Assembly (NCBI RefSeq): GCF_044385915.1
Contig: NZ_JBISCC010000115.1
Span: 62,001-126,000, forward strand
DNA: 64,000 nt
Direction of reading: 5' to 3'
Origin: Thalassobellus citreus
GTDB taxonomy: Bacteria; Bacteroidota; Bacteroidia; Flavobacteriales; Flavobacteriaceae
Within the stretch, counting starts at the first letter, position 1. Each line of letters begins with the position of its first letter. The notes below the pieces were generated by a model, which saw only the letters and a list, made by a program, of their open reading frames with translations, had not been told where the DNA came from and ran no database searches. Positions 16,829 through 25,534 of this stretch are shown one piece after another. Position numbers and translations under genes: made by a program.

Positions 16829-17344
16829 CTATTTCACATTTTTTAAGATTTCAATAAATTTATCTATTCTAAGTTTTAAAGTATCATTAATTTCATTATT
16901 TTCAATGTAAGTATGAATGTCTCCTAAATAATTCATACCTAAATAATTGGCAGACTCGATAAATGGTATAGAAAAACCTTCTATTAAATCATTTGAGTTG
17001 CTACAACTTATCATAGCCATATTTTTACCTCGTAATTTTCTTCCAATATTTTTATGGACTGTCAATAAATCAGATATTCTATCAAAAAACACTTTTAAAA
17101 CACCACTCATGCTATACCAATAAACTGGTGTTGCAAATATTATGGTGTCATAAGATTCAATAATATGAGTCATTAAGTCAATAAAATCATCATTTTCATT
17201 TTTATATTCGTAGTCATAATGCCCTATGTTTTTAGTAGACAAATCAATAATATCAATATTATTGTTTGTAACGAAATAAGATACAATCTTATGAGTATTT
17301 CCATAACTTCTAGAGCTTCCTTGTATAATTACGGTTTTCTTCAT
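16829..17344 (-). CDS. Flavodoxin-like NAD(P)H-dependent oxidoreductase
   Basis: A 171-residue flavodoxin-fold protein of the NADPH-dependent FMN reductase type. The FMN phosphate loop is GSSRSYGNTHKI at about 9-20, and TPVYWYSMSGVLKVFFDRI at about 94-112 is the conserved flavin-ring segment. The physiological acceptor is unknown. It is a single leftward gene between two rightward units. Confidence 0.85.
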   Translation of the reverse strand: MKKTVIIQGSSRSYGNTHKIVSYFVTNNNIDIIDLSTKNIGHYDYEYKNENDDFIDLMTHIIESYDTIIFATPVYWYSMSGVLKVFFDRISDLLTVHKNIGRKLRGKNMAMISCSNSNDLIEGFSIPFIESANYLGMNYLGDIHTYIENNEINDTLKLRIDKFIEILKNVK

Positions 17345-17471
17345 AATTTAAAATTTTAACAAAATAACAGTTTAATAATAAGGGAATTAAATGTTTTAAA
17401 TAGAAACAATTAATAATAGTCATGCTAAAATCGATTGCATTTTATATATTTAATCCATTAAATTTTTATAG

Positions 17472-18323
17472 ATGAACGATTACAAAGTAACCTCAAACAT
17501 ATCTCTAAAAGATTCTAAAACAAAAGTTGTTATAGAAGATGCCGAAAAAGCACTTAAAAAGGTTAGAAAAAAGCTAGGACAATTTCAAGATACCATGTAT
17601 GCGCATAATAAATATGCTGTTTTAATTTGTTTACAAGGCATGGATACTTCTGGTAAAGACAGTTTAATACGCGAAGTATTTAAAGAGTTTAATGCTAGAG
17701 GAGTTGAGGTACATAGTTTTAAAGTACCAACAGAGCTAGAGTTAAAACATGATTATTTGTGGAGACACTATATTGCGTTGCCTGTTCGAGGAAAAGTGGC
17801 TGTTTTTAATAGAACTCACTATGAAAATGTATTGGTAACTCGTGTACATCCAGGGTATATAATGGGCGAAAATATACCAACAGTAAATTCTGTTGACGAT
17901 ATAAATGAAGAATTTTGGGATAAACGTTTTGAGCAAATAAATAATTTTGAAAAGCATATAGCCGAAAGCGGTACTATTATTTTAAAATTCTTTTTAAATC
18001 TATCAAAGGAAGAGCAAAAATACAGATTACTTCGTCGTTTAGAGAAGCAAGAAAAGAATTGGAAATTTTCACCAGGCGATTTAAAAGAACGTAAGCTTTG
18101 GGATAAATATCAAGAATGTTATGAAGATGCTATAAATAGAACCTCAAAGCCGCATGCACCTTGGTATACAATTCCTGCCGACGATAAACCTACAGCTCGT
18201 TATATGGTTGCCAAAACTATTTATGATACATTAAAACAATACACAGATATACAAGAACCGGAACTTGATGATGATATAAAAGCTAATATAGAGTTGTACA
18301 AACAGCAACTTAATAACGAATAG
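17472..18323 (+). CDS. Polyphosphate kinase 2 family protein (class III-like)
   Basis: A 283-residue P-loop kinase that uses polyphosphate to phosphorylate nucleotides. Walker A is GMDTSGKD at 56-63; the lid region has DYLWRHYIALP; the second catalytic stretch is FNRTHYENVLVTRVHP. FNRxHYE rather than FDRSWYNR points to the class III group, several of which can convert AMP and ADP onward to ATP; that subclass call is inference from motifs. It starts a rightward unit with a DinB-like gene 24 nt downstream. Confidence 0.88.
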   Translation: MNDYKVTSNISLKDSKTKVVIEDAEKALKKVRKKLGQFQDTMYAHNKYAVLICLQGMDTSGKDSLIREVFKEFNARGVEVHSFKVPTELELKHDYLWRHYIALPVRGKVAVFNRTHYENVLVTRVHPGYIMGENIPTVNSVDDINEEFWDKRFEQINNFEKHIAESGTIILKFFLNLSKEEQKYRLLRRLEKQEKNWKFSPGDLKERKLWDKYQECYEDAINRTSKPHAPWYTIPADDKPTARYMVAKTIYDTLKQYTDIQEPELDDDIKANIELYKQQLNNE

Positions 18324-18347
18324 TTTTCTCTATTTTAAATCAGTCAC

Positions 18348-18911
18348 ATGAAAATTTGTATTAGTTTTTTTTGTTTTTTATTAGTTTTAAGTTTGAATGC
18401 TCAAAATGCTCAAAATAAAGAATTACCATATTACGAGATTCCAGATTATTCTGAAATATATACAGCAAATACTGTAGCTGCAAGTATGATTGATGGATTA
18501 GGTTTTAGATTTTATTGGGCAACAGAAGGCTTGCTTGATAAAGATCTTGAATACAAACCAAGTGAAACAGGAAGATCATCTTCTGAAATAATTGAACATA
18601 TTTACGGGTTATCAAAGTTTATTAGAAATAGTGTATTAAGCGATAACAAGGATACAAATACTTCTGAACTTAATTTTGAAGCCATGAGGAAGCAAACACT
18701 TCTCAATTTAAAAGCAGTGTCAGATATTTTAAGAAACATTAAAGATCCTTTTAAACTTGATGAAACCGAAGTGCCTTTTTGGAACATTATAAACGGTCCT
18801 ATTTCTGATGCTTTATGGCATTGTGGACAAGTTGTAATGCTACGTCGGGCTTCTGGAAACCCTTTTAATTCTAAAGTGAGTGTTTTTCAAGGAAAGTTAA
18901 AAGAAAAATAG
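18348..18911 (+). CDS. Secreted DinB-like protein
   Basis: A 187-residue protein with a short signal peptide (about residues 1-18, ending LNAQ) and a four-helix DinB-type bundle. The usual metal-binding histidines are suggested by SEIIEHIYGL at about 64-73 and SDALWHCGQVVMLRR near the end. DinB proteins include metal-dependent thiol transferases and many of unknown function. The export signal is notable because many DinB proteins are cytoplasmic. It lies between PPK2 and the barrel protein with short gaps. Confidence 0.75.
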   Translation: MKICISFFCFLLVLSLNAQNAQNKELPYYEIPDYSEIYTANTVAASMIDGLGFRFYWATEGLLDKDLEYKPSETGRSSSEIIEHIYGLSKFIRNSVLSDNKDTNTSELNFEAMRKQTLLNLKAVSDILRNIKDPFKLDETEVPFWNIINGPISDALWHCGQVVMLRRASGNPFNSKVSVFQGKLKEK

Positions 18912-18929
18912 TTTTTTAAAAAAGTTTAA

Positions 18930-20150
18930 ATGAAGAAATGTTTTTTATTGTTTTTCTTATTAAGTACAATAAATTTTTATGGTCAAAAAGAAAAAAGGTC
19001 GAAGGCTCAACTTTCGAGTTTTTTATCCAAATCATATTTTAGTGTAAACTTAGGGGGTGTTTTTTATCCTTTTTCTAATGCTAATTTAAAAGAGGGTTTT
19101 GCTACCGAGAGTTTTACTAAAAATGTGTTTTCAGGTAGGTTTTTATTGGGATATAAAATTAAACCAGATTTAGCTATTCAATTTGGTGTTATGCGTCCTG
19201 CATCATGGTTTATATATAATAATGTTAATAATATTGGCTATGAAAGGAGTGTTTGGATAAATGTTTGGTCTTTATCTTTAAAGAAAAGTTTTAATTTAAA
19301 TAATAAACTTTCTCTCTTTGCAGAAGCAGGTATTGCAAATGCTACTCGTATTGGTTTTTCTATAAACGATGAAGTTATTTATGATGACGCTCATTTTGGA
19401 AGTTTAATTTATGGGTTAGGAGCAAATTATAAATTAAATGATAAATGGAGACTTTCTTTAAATGGTACTTTTTTACCAAAAACAAAAAAATATAATCAGC
19501 CTTCTATTTCACAAGCTTCTGTTGGATTTGAATATCATTTACAACAAGTGCCAAAAGAGAAAGCTTTAGAGTATGAAGAAAATAAAACATACTTCTTTCC
19601 TAAAAATATAATTCAAGTAAGTTATGGTACAAGTGCTATTGGTTTTGGAGTAAATCAATTTTTTGGAATGAGTCTTAAGGTTGGAAATTTTGATAGTTTT
19701 GGAATTCCTGTTTTTTGGGTAGGAGATGTAAAAGCATCTGATGCATATTCAATAACCTATCAAAAAACAGCATTTAGGTCTAAAAAAACATTTTCTTTAG
19801 ACTGGGGAGTTAGTGCCACATATTTTCAATCTCAATTAAATAAAGAAAAAGTATATGCTTTTTCTGTTTTTCCTGTTTTACGCTTTTATCTTTTAAGAAG
19901 AAAAGGCTTTGATATGTATACTAATTATTCGGTAATTGGCCCCACTTTTATAACAAAAAAGCAGATAGATGGTTTAGATTCTGGCCCTCTAATAACCTAT
20001 CAAGATACTATGGGCTTAGGAGTCTTTTTTGGTGAAAATAGAACCTATAATTTTGAACTTAGAATTATGCATTATTCTAATGGTAATATTTTTACTAAAA
20101 ATGTTGGAGTCGCTATTCCGCTTCAATTTACATTAGGAAAAACATTCTGA
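18930..20150 (+). CDS. Outer-membrane barrel protein with PagL-like C-terminal half
   Basis: A 406-residue secreted protein (signal peptide ending FYGQ at about 19). Residues about 33-205 form one small beta-barrel-like domain, with alternating strands and FSVNLGGVFYPFS near the start. Residues about 220-406 resemble the lipid A 3-O-deacylase PagL/acyloxyacyl hydrolase group: the late strand reads ELRIMHYSNGNIF, with His381 and Ser383 spaced as in the PagL HxSN motif. The acidic residue expected about 14 positions after the His is not obvious (Ala there), so activity is uncertain. Confidence 0.65.
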   Translation: MKKCFLLFFLLSTINFYGQKEKRSKAQLSSFLSKSYFSVNLGGVFYPFSNANLKEGFATESFTKNVFSGRFLLGYKIKPDLAIQFGVMRPASWFIYNNVNNIGYERSVWINVWSLSLKKSFNLNNKLSLFAEAGIANATRIGFSINDEVIYDDAHFGSLIYGLGANYKLNDKWRLSLNGTFLPKTKKYNQPSISQASVGFEYHLQQVPKEKALEYEENKTYFFPKNIIQVSYGTSAIGFGVNQFFGMSLKVGNFDSFGIPVFWVGDVKASDAYSITYQKTAFRSKKTFSLDWGVSATYFQSQLNKEKVYAFSVFPVLRFYLLRRKGFDMYTNYSVIGPTFITKKQIDGLDSGPLITYQDTMGLGVFFGENRTYNFELRIMHYSNGNIFTKNVGVAIPLQFTLGKTF

Positions 20151-20200
20151 TACATTTTTGCTAACAAATCAATAAAATCGATTGGTTTAAGAATGTTTTT
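20138..20200. terminator. Shared bidirectional terminator (long hairpin)
   Basis: An 11-bp perfect stem, AAAAACATTCT (20138-20148) with AGAATGTTTTT (20190-20200), encloses a 41-nt loop that can itself fold. It overlaps the last codons of the barrel gene and the stop of the converging DUF1624 gene. Confidence 0.5.
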
Positions 20201-21381
20201 TATAAATAACTCAGCCACCATTTGTCTTTATTATTTGTTTTGTAAGTCATATATTTTTTACTTGGAAAATATAAAAGAGCTATAATACTTATCCAAACTA
20301 AGTAAACTACAAATAACGGATAACCATAATCTATAAGCTTAGCATTAGCAAATACATCTTTGGTTAAAATCATATGTTGCCAATTACCTCCAAAAATTAA
20401 TATGCCTATAATAGCAAATACATGAATAACTAAAACATGTAAAAAGTAATAGAATAAGGGGACCCTTCCAAAAACTAAAAAGAAATCTGTGATTTTATTT
20501 TTAACAGATTCAATACCATATAAAAACAATAATGCAGGACCCATTGTTATTAATGTATACGCTAACGAAGGTGGGTATTTTGTAACTTTAAAGAACGACA
20601 TAATTGTCTTGCTTGTAGTATCTTGAGTAGACCATGGTATTAAATCTCCATAAATATTAAAACTTCTAAGAATAAAGAATAAAGCAATAGCTGTAAAACC
20701 AATAATTAGTAACCATTTTTTTCTAATTTTTGCATCAAATTCTTTAGTGTAAAGTTGTCCTAAGCAGTAACCTAAAACCATAAGTCCTATCCAAGGTAAT
20801 ACAGGGTAAAACACCCCAATATCGTTACTCTCTCCAAAAGGGATAAAATTAGGTTGATGTAATATATACCAAATATTATCTATGAAGTTATTACTATTTC
20901 TAACAATTCCATCTAAAGTGTTATGTCCAAAAACAATTAATACACCTATAGCTAATAATACTTTTTTATGTAAATAAATTAAAAAGGATAGAGTAATCAT
21001 ACTAAATCCAATCGCCCAAATTACTTGAAGAATAATGCGACTATAGCTTAAATCGAATTTCCAAATAAGATTGTTTACCACAATTTCTAATAGAATTAGC
21101 CAAATACCTCGGGTTAGCAAAAATTTAAAAAGCTCATTTCTAGTTTTTTTATTACCATATAAAAAAGCCGAAGTACCTGCTAAAAACACAAATACTGGCG
21201 CACAATAATGCGTGATAAATCTTGTGAAGAACAAAAAAGGTGTTGTCGTTTCTAAATTTGTTGGGTCGGTAAAAAAAGCTCCATAATGGAAATAATCTCT
21301 TGTATGGTCTAGTGCCATTATTACCATAACAAGACCTCTTAAAATGTCTATAGATTCAACTCGATTAGTTTTGATAAGCAT
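20200..21381 (-). CDS. DUF1624/heparan-alpha-glucosaminide N-acetyltransferase-like membrane protein
   Basis: A 393-residue polytopic membrane protein with about 10 hydrophobic segments. The N-terminus RVESIDILRGLVMVIMALDH followed by FFTRFITHYCAPVFVFLAG is the hallmark of the YeiB/HGSNAT-like family (DUF1624), whose eukaryotic member acetylates terminal glucosamine of heparan sulfate across the lysosomal membrane. The bacterial substrate is unknown. It lies 86 bp downstream of the sterol desaturase gene on the same strand. Confidence 0.85.
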   Translation of the reverse strand: MLIKTNRVESIDILRGLVMVIMALDHTRDYFHYGAFFTDPTNLETTTPFLFFTRFITHYCAPVFVFLAGTSAFLYGNKKTRNELFKFLLTRGIWLILLEIVVNNLIWKFDLSYSRIILQVIWAIGFSMITLSFLIYLHKKVLLAIGVLIVFGHNTLDGIVRNSNNFIDNIWYILHQPNFIPFGESNDIGVFYPVLPWIGLMVLGYCLGQLYTKEFDAKIRKKWLLIIGFTAIALFFILRSFNIYGDLIPWSTQDTTSKTIMSFFKVTKYPPSLAYTLITMGPALLFLYGIESVKNKITDFFLVFGRVPLFYYFLHVLVIHVFAIIGILIFGGNWQHMILTKDVFANAKLIDYGYPLFVVYLVWISIIALLYFPSKKYMTYKTNNKDKWWLSYL

Positions 21382-21467
21382 AAGTTTTAATTATAAATTA
21401 ACAACTTGAGGCGAATCTAAAATAATCAAATAACTTTAAAAAAAACAAATTAGTTTATCAAATTTTA

Positions 21468-22394
21468 TTAGTTGTTTTGAGATTTTGTTAGCTTTTGTTG
21501 TTGCTTAATGGTAAGTGTACTACCATCATGACTCCAACCAGGAGCAGCAAAAGCATACATGAATTTATGATACCAGTTTTTAGATTTTTTCATATCATTC
21601 CAAATGTCTTTATATTCATGTGTTAATATTACAAGAGGGTTGTATGAATCTGGAGCATGTGTAACGCCGTATTTTATATCAATAGTTTCATCTAGTTCTT
21701 TCCAAGTTCCAAAAATTTTGTCAAAAATATTTAAGAAGCCACCATGGTTTTTATCCATATATTCAATATTTTGGGCATGATGTACTTGGTGCATGGTATG
21801 TGTATTCATGAATTTTTCAATAAATCCCATTTTAGGAATAAACACACAATGGAGTTGAAATTGCCATAAAGCTTCAATACCTAAACAAACTACTAACATT
21901 TCTGGGGGGAAACCTATAGCTGGAATCCACATATAGAAAAAAGGCTTGTAAAAAATAGTAAACCAACCATTTCTAACGGCTGTACCTAAGTTAAAATTAT
22001 CAGATGAGTGATGTACTATGTGAGCAGCCCAAAGAAAACGTACATTATGATTTTCTCTATGAAACCAATAATAACTAAAATCATCTAGTATTTGACAAAT
22101 AACCCAAATGTACCATGCATATCCAAAAGATTCCCAACCCATAATGTTCGTGCGGACTCCATTAATTTCTGGGTTAAAAATTTCATATACATACTCAAAT
22201 AAGACTATAGCAGCTATTGTTTTTGTTAGTGGAGCAAGAATAGCAGAACCAATACCCATGGTAAGACTAGCAGCTAGGTCTTTCCAATTGTACAGATCTT
22301 TTTTGTCTTTTTTATTTTTACTGTATGTTAATTCAAGCAAGATGAGACCAAGAAAACAAGGTACACCGTATACTAAAGGGTTAGTGAAGTCCAT
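21468..22394 (-). CDS. Sterol desaturase/fatty acid hydroxylase family protein
   Basis: A 308-residue membrane-bound di-iron enzyme. The histidine clusters are intact: HRENH at about 117-121, HIVHH at about 130-134, and HTMHQVHH at about 199-206, matching the HxxxH/HxxHH/HxxHH pattern of the family. Hydrophobic helices flank them. These enzymes hydroxylate or desaturate lipid alkyl chains using oxygen; the substrate here is unknown and need not be a sterol. Confidence 0.9.
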   Translation of the reverse strand: MDFTNPLVYGVPCFLGLILLELTYSKNKKDKKDLYNWKDLAASLTMGIGSAILAPLTKTIAAIVLFEYVYEIFNPEINGVRTNIMGWESFGYAWYIWVICQILDDFSYYWFHRENHNVRFLWAAHIVHHSSDNFNLGTAVRNGWFTIFYKPFFYMWIPAIGFPPEMLVVCLGIEALWQFQLHCVFIPKMGFIEKFMNTHTMHQVHHAQNIEYMDKNHGGFLNIFDKIFGTWKELDETIDIKYGVTHAPDSYNPLVILTHEYKDIWNDMKKSKNWYHKFMYAFAAPGWSHDGSTLTIKQQQKLTKSQNN

Positions 22395-22683
22395 TTATAA
22401 ATTTAAGTTATTTCCAAAAATAACTCGATTTTACTCGTAAAACAACTGGATTAAGCTTTTTAAAAAATAAATTAAAAAATAGTTGATGTATTTTATTTTT
22501 TTGTTAGAAATATATCTATCATAATTTAATAGTTTTTTTACTATAACTATTTTATGACAAATAAAACATCGATAAAACGCATTTTAGTTAGATAAAATGC
22601 TGTTTTTTTGATTAATATCTAGCCTTTTGTAGTTTTTTTAGGTATTATTGCGTGTTGTTAATAAACCCTAAATCGACAATACA
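22395..22683. other. Divergent intergenic region with an orphan hairpin
   Basis: No coding frame was found between the leftward desaturase and the rightward lipoprotein. A perfect 8-bp stem, GCATTTTA (22579-22586) with TAAAATGC (22593-22600), is followed by TG and a T7 run, so it looks like a terminator although no gene is read into it. Confidence 0.4.
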
Positions 22684-24021
22684 ATGAAAAAAATTACATT
22701 ATTATTTAGTGTTTTAATGGTATTAATAGTGTCTTGTGAAAAAGATTCTGAAAATATTATTGATGAAAAGCAAACATCAGAAGATTTAATTTGTGAAGAT
22801 TGTGGTATAGAAGTAACTAAGGATGATGAGCGTTTATCTGAGTTTGATCAAGATATTATGATTAATTCTATTAATGGAGAAACTTCAAAGACTTCTACTA
22901 CTTCAAAGACAAATGGTATGAGGTTAAAGTTAAAAGCAATTGTAGATCCTTTGTATGTTAAATATAAAGGACAAGATGTTTTGCTTAATGCAAATCATGT
23001 TGCTGTTAAGAATAGGAGAGTAGCTGCATCTTATAGTCTTGTTGGTGAGCCTTATTCTGGAGCTGTAGATGTTATAAGCGTTCCAAAACGTGGGTCGGCT
23101 AGTCTAGAAGGAACATTGATTTTACCAGATAGAGATGTTGATGCTGTCGATTTTTCAGATGATAGTCATTTATTGTTAGGAGGCGGTTTTGATGCTCAGG
23201 TTTATTATGGAGGAGATCACCCTTCATTTTTAGGGCAATATCAACTAAATTATAATGAAGATACAGATGTTCTTAGTTTAAAAGAAGAAGATATATTTCA
23301 TTCTATTTTTGGAAATAAATTGAGAAGCATAAAAACAATAGAAGGTGTTATAACAGGTGCTGGAGGAGGAAACTCTGGCGTTATTTATGCATTTAACGAA
23401 CAAACAAATACAATAATAGATAATAATTCTACAGAAACTGAAGGCTTATTTATTTTAGATACATCTGTTGAATTAAATGATGATGAATATAAATTTGTGG
23501 CTTTAGCCTTTAATAATGACACAAAAGAGTTGCAAGCATTCTATTATGATATATCTAAAGAAACAGATATTATGTCTTTTAGTTATGCTGTAAGTTTAGG
23601 TACTTTTAATAATATTAATGTTGAAGCAAAATATAGTGTAACAGCTATAACTAAAGACTGGTTAGCTGTTAGTTTAGGAGTTGATGGAATTGGTGTTTTT
23701 AATATTAGAACAGATAGTTCTGATAATAAAACGGCATTTCTTATACAGCAAATAAAAGAAGAAATTTTAGATGCTAATGCGCCTGATGATGTTGTAAATT
23801 CATTTGTGTTTGATAGTGGTGTATTTTATGTAGCAGCTGGTGGAGCTGGTTTTTATTTAATGGAATATGATTATAAGAGAAACAAACTAAAAAACAATTT
23901 TTCTCATGTTGATTTTGGAGAAGGAGATTCTGTTAATGGCGTTGCAATAAGTGGTGAAGATTTAGTTATAGCTTCTACTAAAGGAGTTAGTATTTATAAA
24001 CTTTCAGGCTTGAAGATTTAG
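22684..24021 (+). CDS. Large lipoprotein of unknown function, probable beta-propeller
   Basis: A 445-residue lipoprotein: the signal ends LIVSC at about residue 18, followed by an acidic tether. The mature part is rich in beta strands with repeated short motifs such as VAISGEDLVIASTKGVSIYKL at the end and GVFYVAAGGAGFYLMEY. This suggests a LVIVD-like or other beta-propeller repeat protein. I do not recognise a named family. A cysteine pair CEDCG occurs at about 37-41. It is monocistronic and ends at a strong bidirectional terminator. Confidence 0.65.
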   Translation: MKKITLLFSVLMVLIVSCEKDSENIIDEKQTSEDLICEDCGIEVTKDDERLSEFDQDIMINSINGETSKTSTTSKTNGMRLKLKAIVDPLYVKYKGQDVLLNANHVAVKNRRVAASYSLVGEPYSGAVDVISVPKRGSASLEGTLILPDRDVDAVDFSDDSHLLLGGGFDAQVYYGGDHPSFLGQYQLNYNEDTDVLSLKEEDIFHSIFGNKLRSIKTIEGVITGAGGGNSGVIYAFNEQTNTIIDNNSTETEGLFILDTSVELNDDEYKFVALAFNNDTKELQAFYYDISKETDIMSFSYAVSLGTFNNINVEAKYSVTAITKDWLAVSLGVDGIGVFNIRTDSSDNKTAFLIQQIKEEILDANAPDDVVNSFVFDSGVFYVAAGGAGFYLMEYDYKRNKLKNNFSHVDFGEGDSVNGVAISGEDLVIASTKGVSIYKLSGLKI

Positions 24022-24047
24022 TTTAATTAAAAATATTTTAAATAAAA

Positions 24048-24076
24048 AATGTCCAATATTTCTATTGGACATTTTT
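24048..24076. terminator. Bidirectional terminator
   Basis: Perfect 11-bp stem AATGTCCAATA (24048-24058) with TATTGGACATT (24063-24073), 4-nt loop, A-rich before and T-rich after. It separates the converging lipoprotein and lysA genes. Confidence 0.85.
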
Positions 24077-24098
24077 TGTAATTAATTTTAAGAAGAGA

Positions 24099-25343
24099 TT
24101 ATTTAACTAAAACCTTTTCTTTTTTAGTAGAAAAATCTACTTCTATTTGATTGTTTATTATATCTTCAAAAGTTTCTCTTTTTCTAATTAGATGTGCTTT
24201 CTCATTATACCATAATACTTCGGCAGGACGATAGCGAGAGTTATAATTACTAGCCATAGAAAAACAATAAGCTCCAGCATTTTTAAAACATAATACATCC
24301 CCTTCATTAATTTCATTGATACGACGGTTATTTCCAAAAGTATCTGTTTCGCAAATATAACCTACTACAGTATAAAAGCGTTCGCGTCCTTTTGTGTTAG
24401 AAATGTTTGAAATTTCATGGTGTGAACCGTAAAACATTGGACGAATTAAATGATTAAAACCAGAATCAACTTGAGCAAATACTGTTGATGTTGTTTGTTT
24501 TACAGCATTAACTTTGGTTAAAAAGCAACCAGATTCGCTAACTAAAAATTTACCAGGTTCAAAAGCAAGTGTAAGCTCTTTACCGTATTCTTTGCAGAAT
24601 TCGTTAAATCTTTTTGATAACTTTTTTCCTAATTCTTCAATATTAGTTTCAATATCACCAGGCTTGTAAGGTACTTTAAAACCAGAACCAAAATCAATAA
24701 AGTCTAAGTTTTTAAATTGTTTAGCTGTTTCAAATAAAATTTCACTAGCATATAAAAATACTTCAATATCTAAAATATCACTACCAGTATGCATGTGAAT
24801 ACCATTAATAGTCATTTTAGTATTCTCAACTATACGAAGAATATGTGGTATTTGATGAATTGAAATTCCGAATTTAGAATCAATATGCCCAACAGAAATA
24901 TTTGCATTCCCACCAGCCATAACATGTGGATTAATACGAATACATACCGGAACTTTAGGGTGTTTTGTCCCAAATTGTTCTAGTATAGCTAAATTATCAA
25001 TATTAATTTTTACACCTAATTTAGCAGCTTCTTCAATTTCAGATAATGAAACACCATTTGGTGTGAAAATAATTTGTTCTGGCAAAAAACCAGCAGCTAA
25101 ACCTAGTTGTACTTCTTGAATAGAAACCGTATCTATTCCAGATCCTAATGATTTAAATAACTTTAATATAGATATATTAGATAATGCCTTAACAGCATAA
25201 TTGAGTTTAAGTTTTTTTACATTTTTAAAAGCATTTGTTAATCTATTATACTGTGCTTCTATTTTATTAGCATCGTATACATAAACAGGACTTCCAAAAT
25301 CTTCGGCAATTTTAAGCAATTGACTTTCTAACATAGTTTCCAA
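24099..25343 (-). CDS. lysA: Diaminopimelate decarboxylase
   Basis: A 414-residue fold-type III PLP decarboxylase that converts meso-diaminopimelate to lysine. The PLP lysine is Lys52 in NYAVKALSN; HMHTGSDI and FEPGKFLVSESG supply cofactor-phosphate and arginine contacts; CETDTFG and NAGAYCFSMASNYNSRYRP form the active-site end. The length is normal. It is a single gene with a TATCTTTG element 8 bp before the ATG. dapD of the same pathway is about 28 kb away in this window. Confidence 0.95.
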   Translation of the reverse strand: METMLESQLLKIAEDFGSPVYVYDANKIEAQYNRLTNAFKNVKKLKLNYAVKALSNISILKLFKSLGSGIDTVSIQEVQLGLAAGFLPEQIIFTPNGVSLSEIEEAAKLGVKINIDNLAILEQFGTKHPKVPVCIRINPHVMAGGNANISVGHIDSKFGISIHQIPHILRIVENTKMTINGIHMHTGSDILDIEVFLYASEILFETAKQFKNLDFIDFGSGFKVPYKPGDIETNIEELGKKLSKRFNEFCKEYGKELTLAFEPGKFLVSESGCFLTKVNAVKQTTSTVFAQVDSGFNHLIRPMFYGSHHEISNISNTKGRERFYTVVGYICETDTFGNNRRINEINEGDVLCFKNAGAYCFSMASNYNSRYRPAEVLWYNEKAHLIRKRETFEDIINNQIEVDFSTKKEKVLVK

Positions 25344-25351
25344 ATTTTCGA

Positions 25352-25359
25352 CAAAGATA
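25352..25359 (-). promoter_or_regulatory. -7 promoter element for lysA
   Basis: The minus strand reads TATCTTTG, an exact TAnnTTTG match, ending 8 bp before the lysA ATG, so the transcript would be nearly leaderless. Confidence 0.4.
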
Positions 25360-25501
25360 TTTTTTTAGTTCGTATAAAAAATAAATAAGTAAAAAATTAT
25401 ACAAATTAAACATTTTGTTAATTATATAACATTACAAATGATTTATCTAAGTTGTTAATATTCTTAATAAAAATAAATTAGATTAATTAAGTGCTATTAT
25501 T

Positions 25502-25509
25502 TACATTTG
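25502..25509 (+). promoter_or_regulatory. -7 promoter element for sucC
   Basis: TACATTTG matches TAnnTTTG and ends 25 bp upstream of the sucC ATG. Confidence 0.5.
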
Positions 25510-25534
25510 CTCTACTTAAAATATTAAGCAAATT

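Noticed and set aside
22108..22440. Open frame antisense to the sterol desaturase gene
   Set aside because: It is a shadow of a strongly conserved gene, with no family resemblance and no promoter-start logic.
24099..25343. Carboxynorspermidine or arginine decarboxylase instead of LysA
   Set aside because: The motif set and length fit diaminopimelate decarboxylase, and dapD of the same pathway is present in the window.
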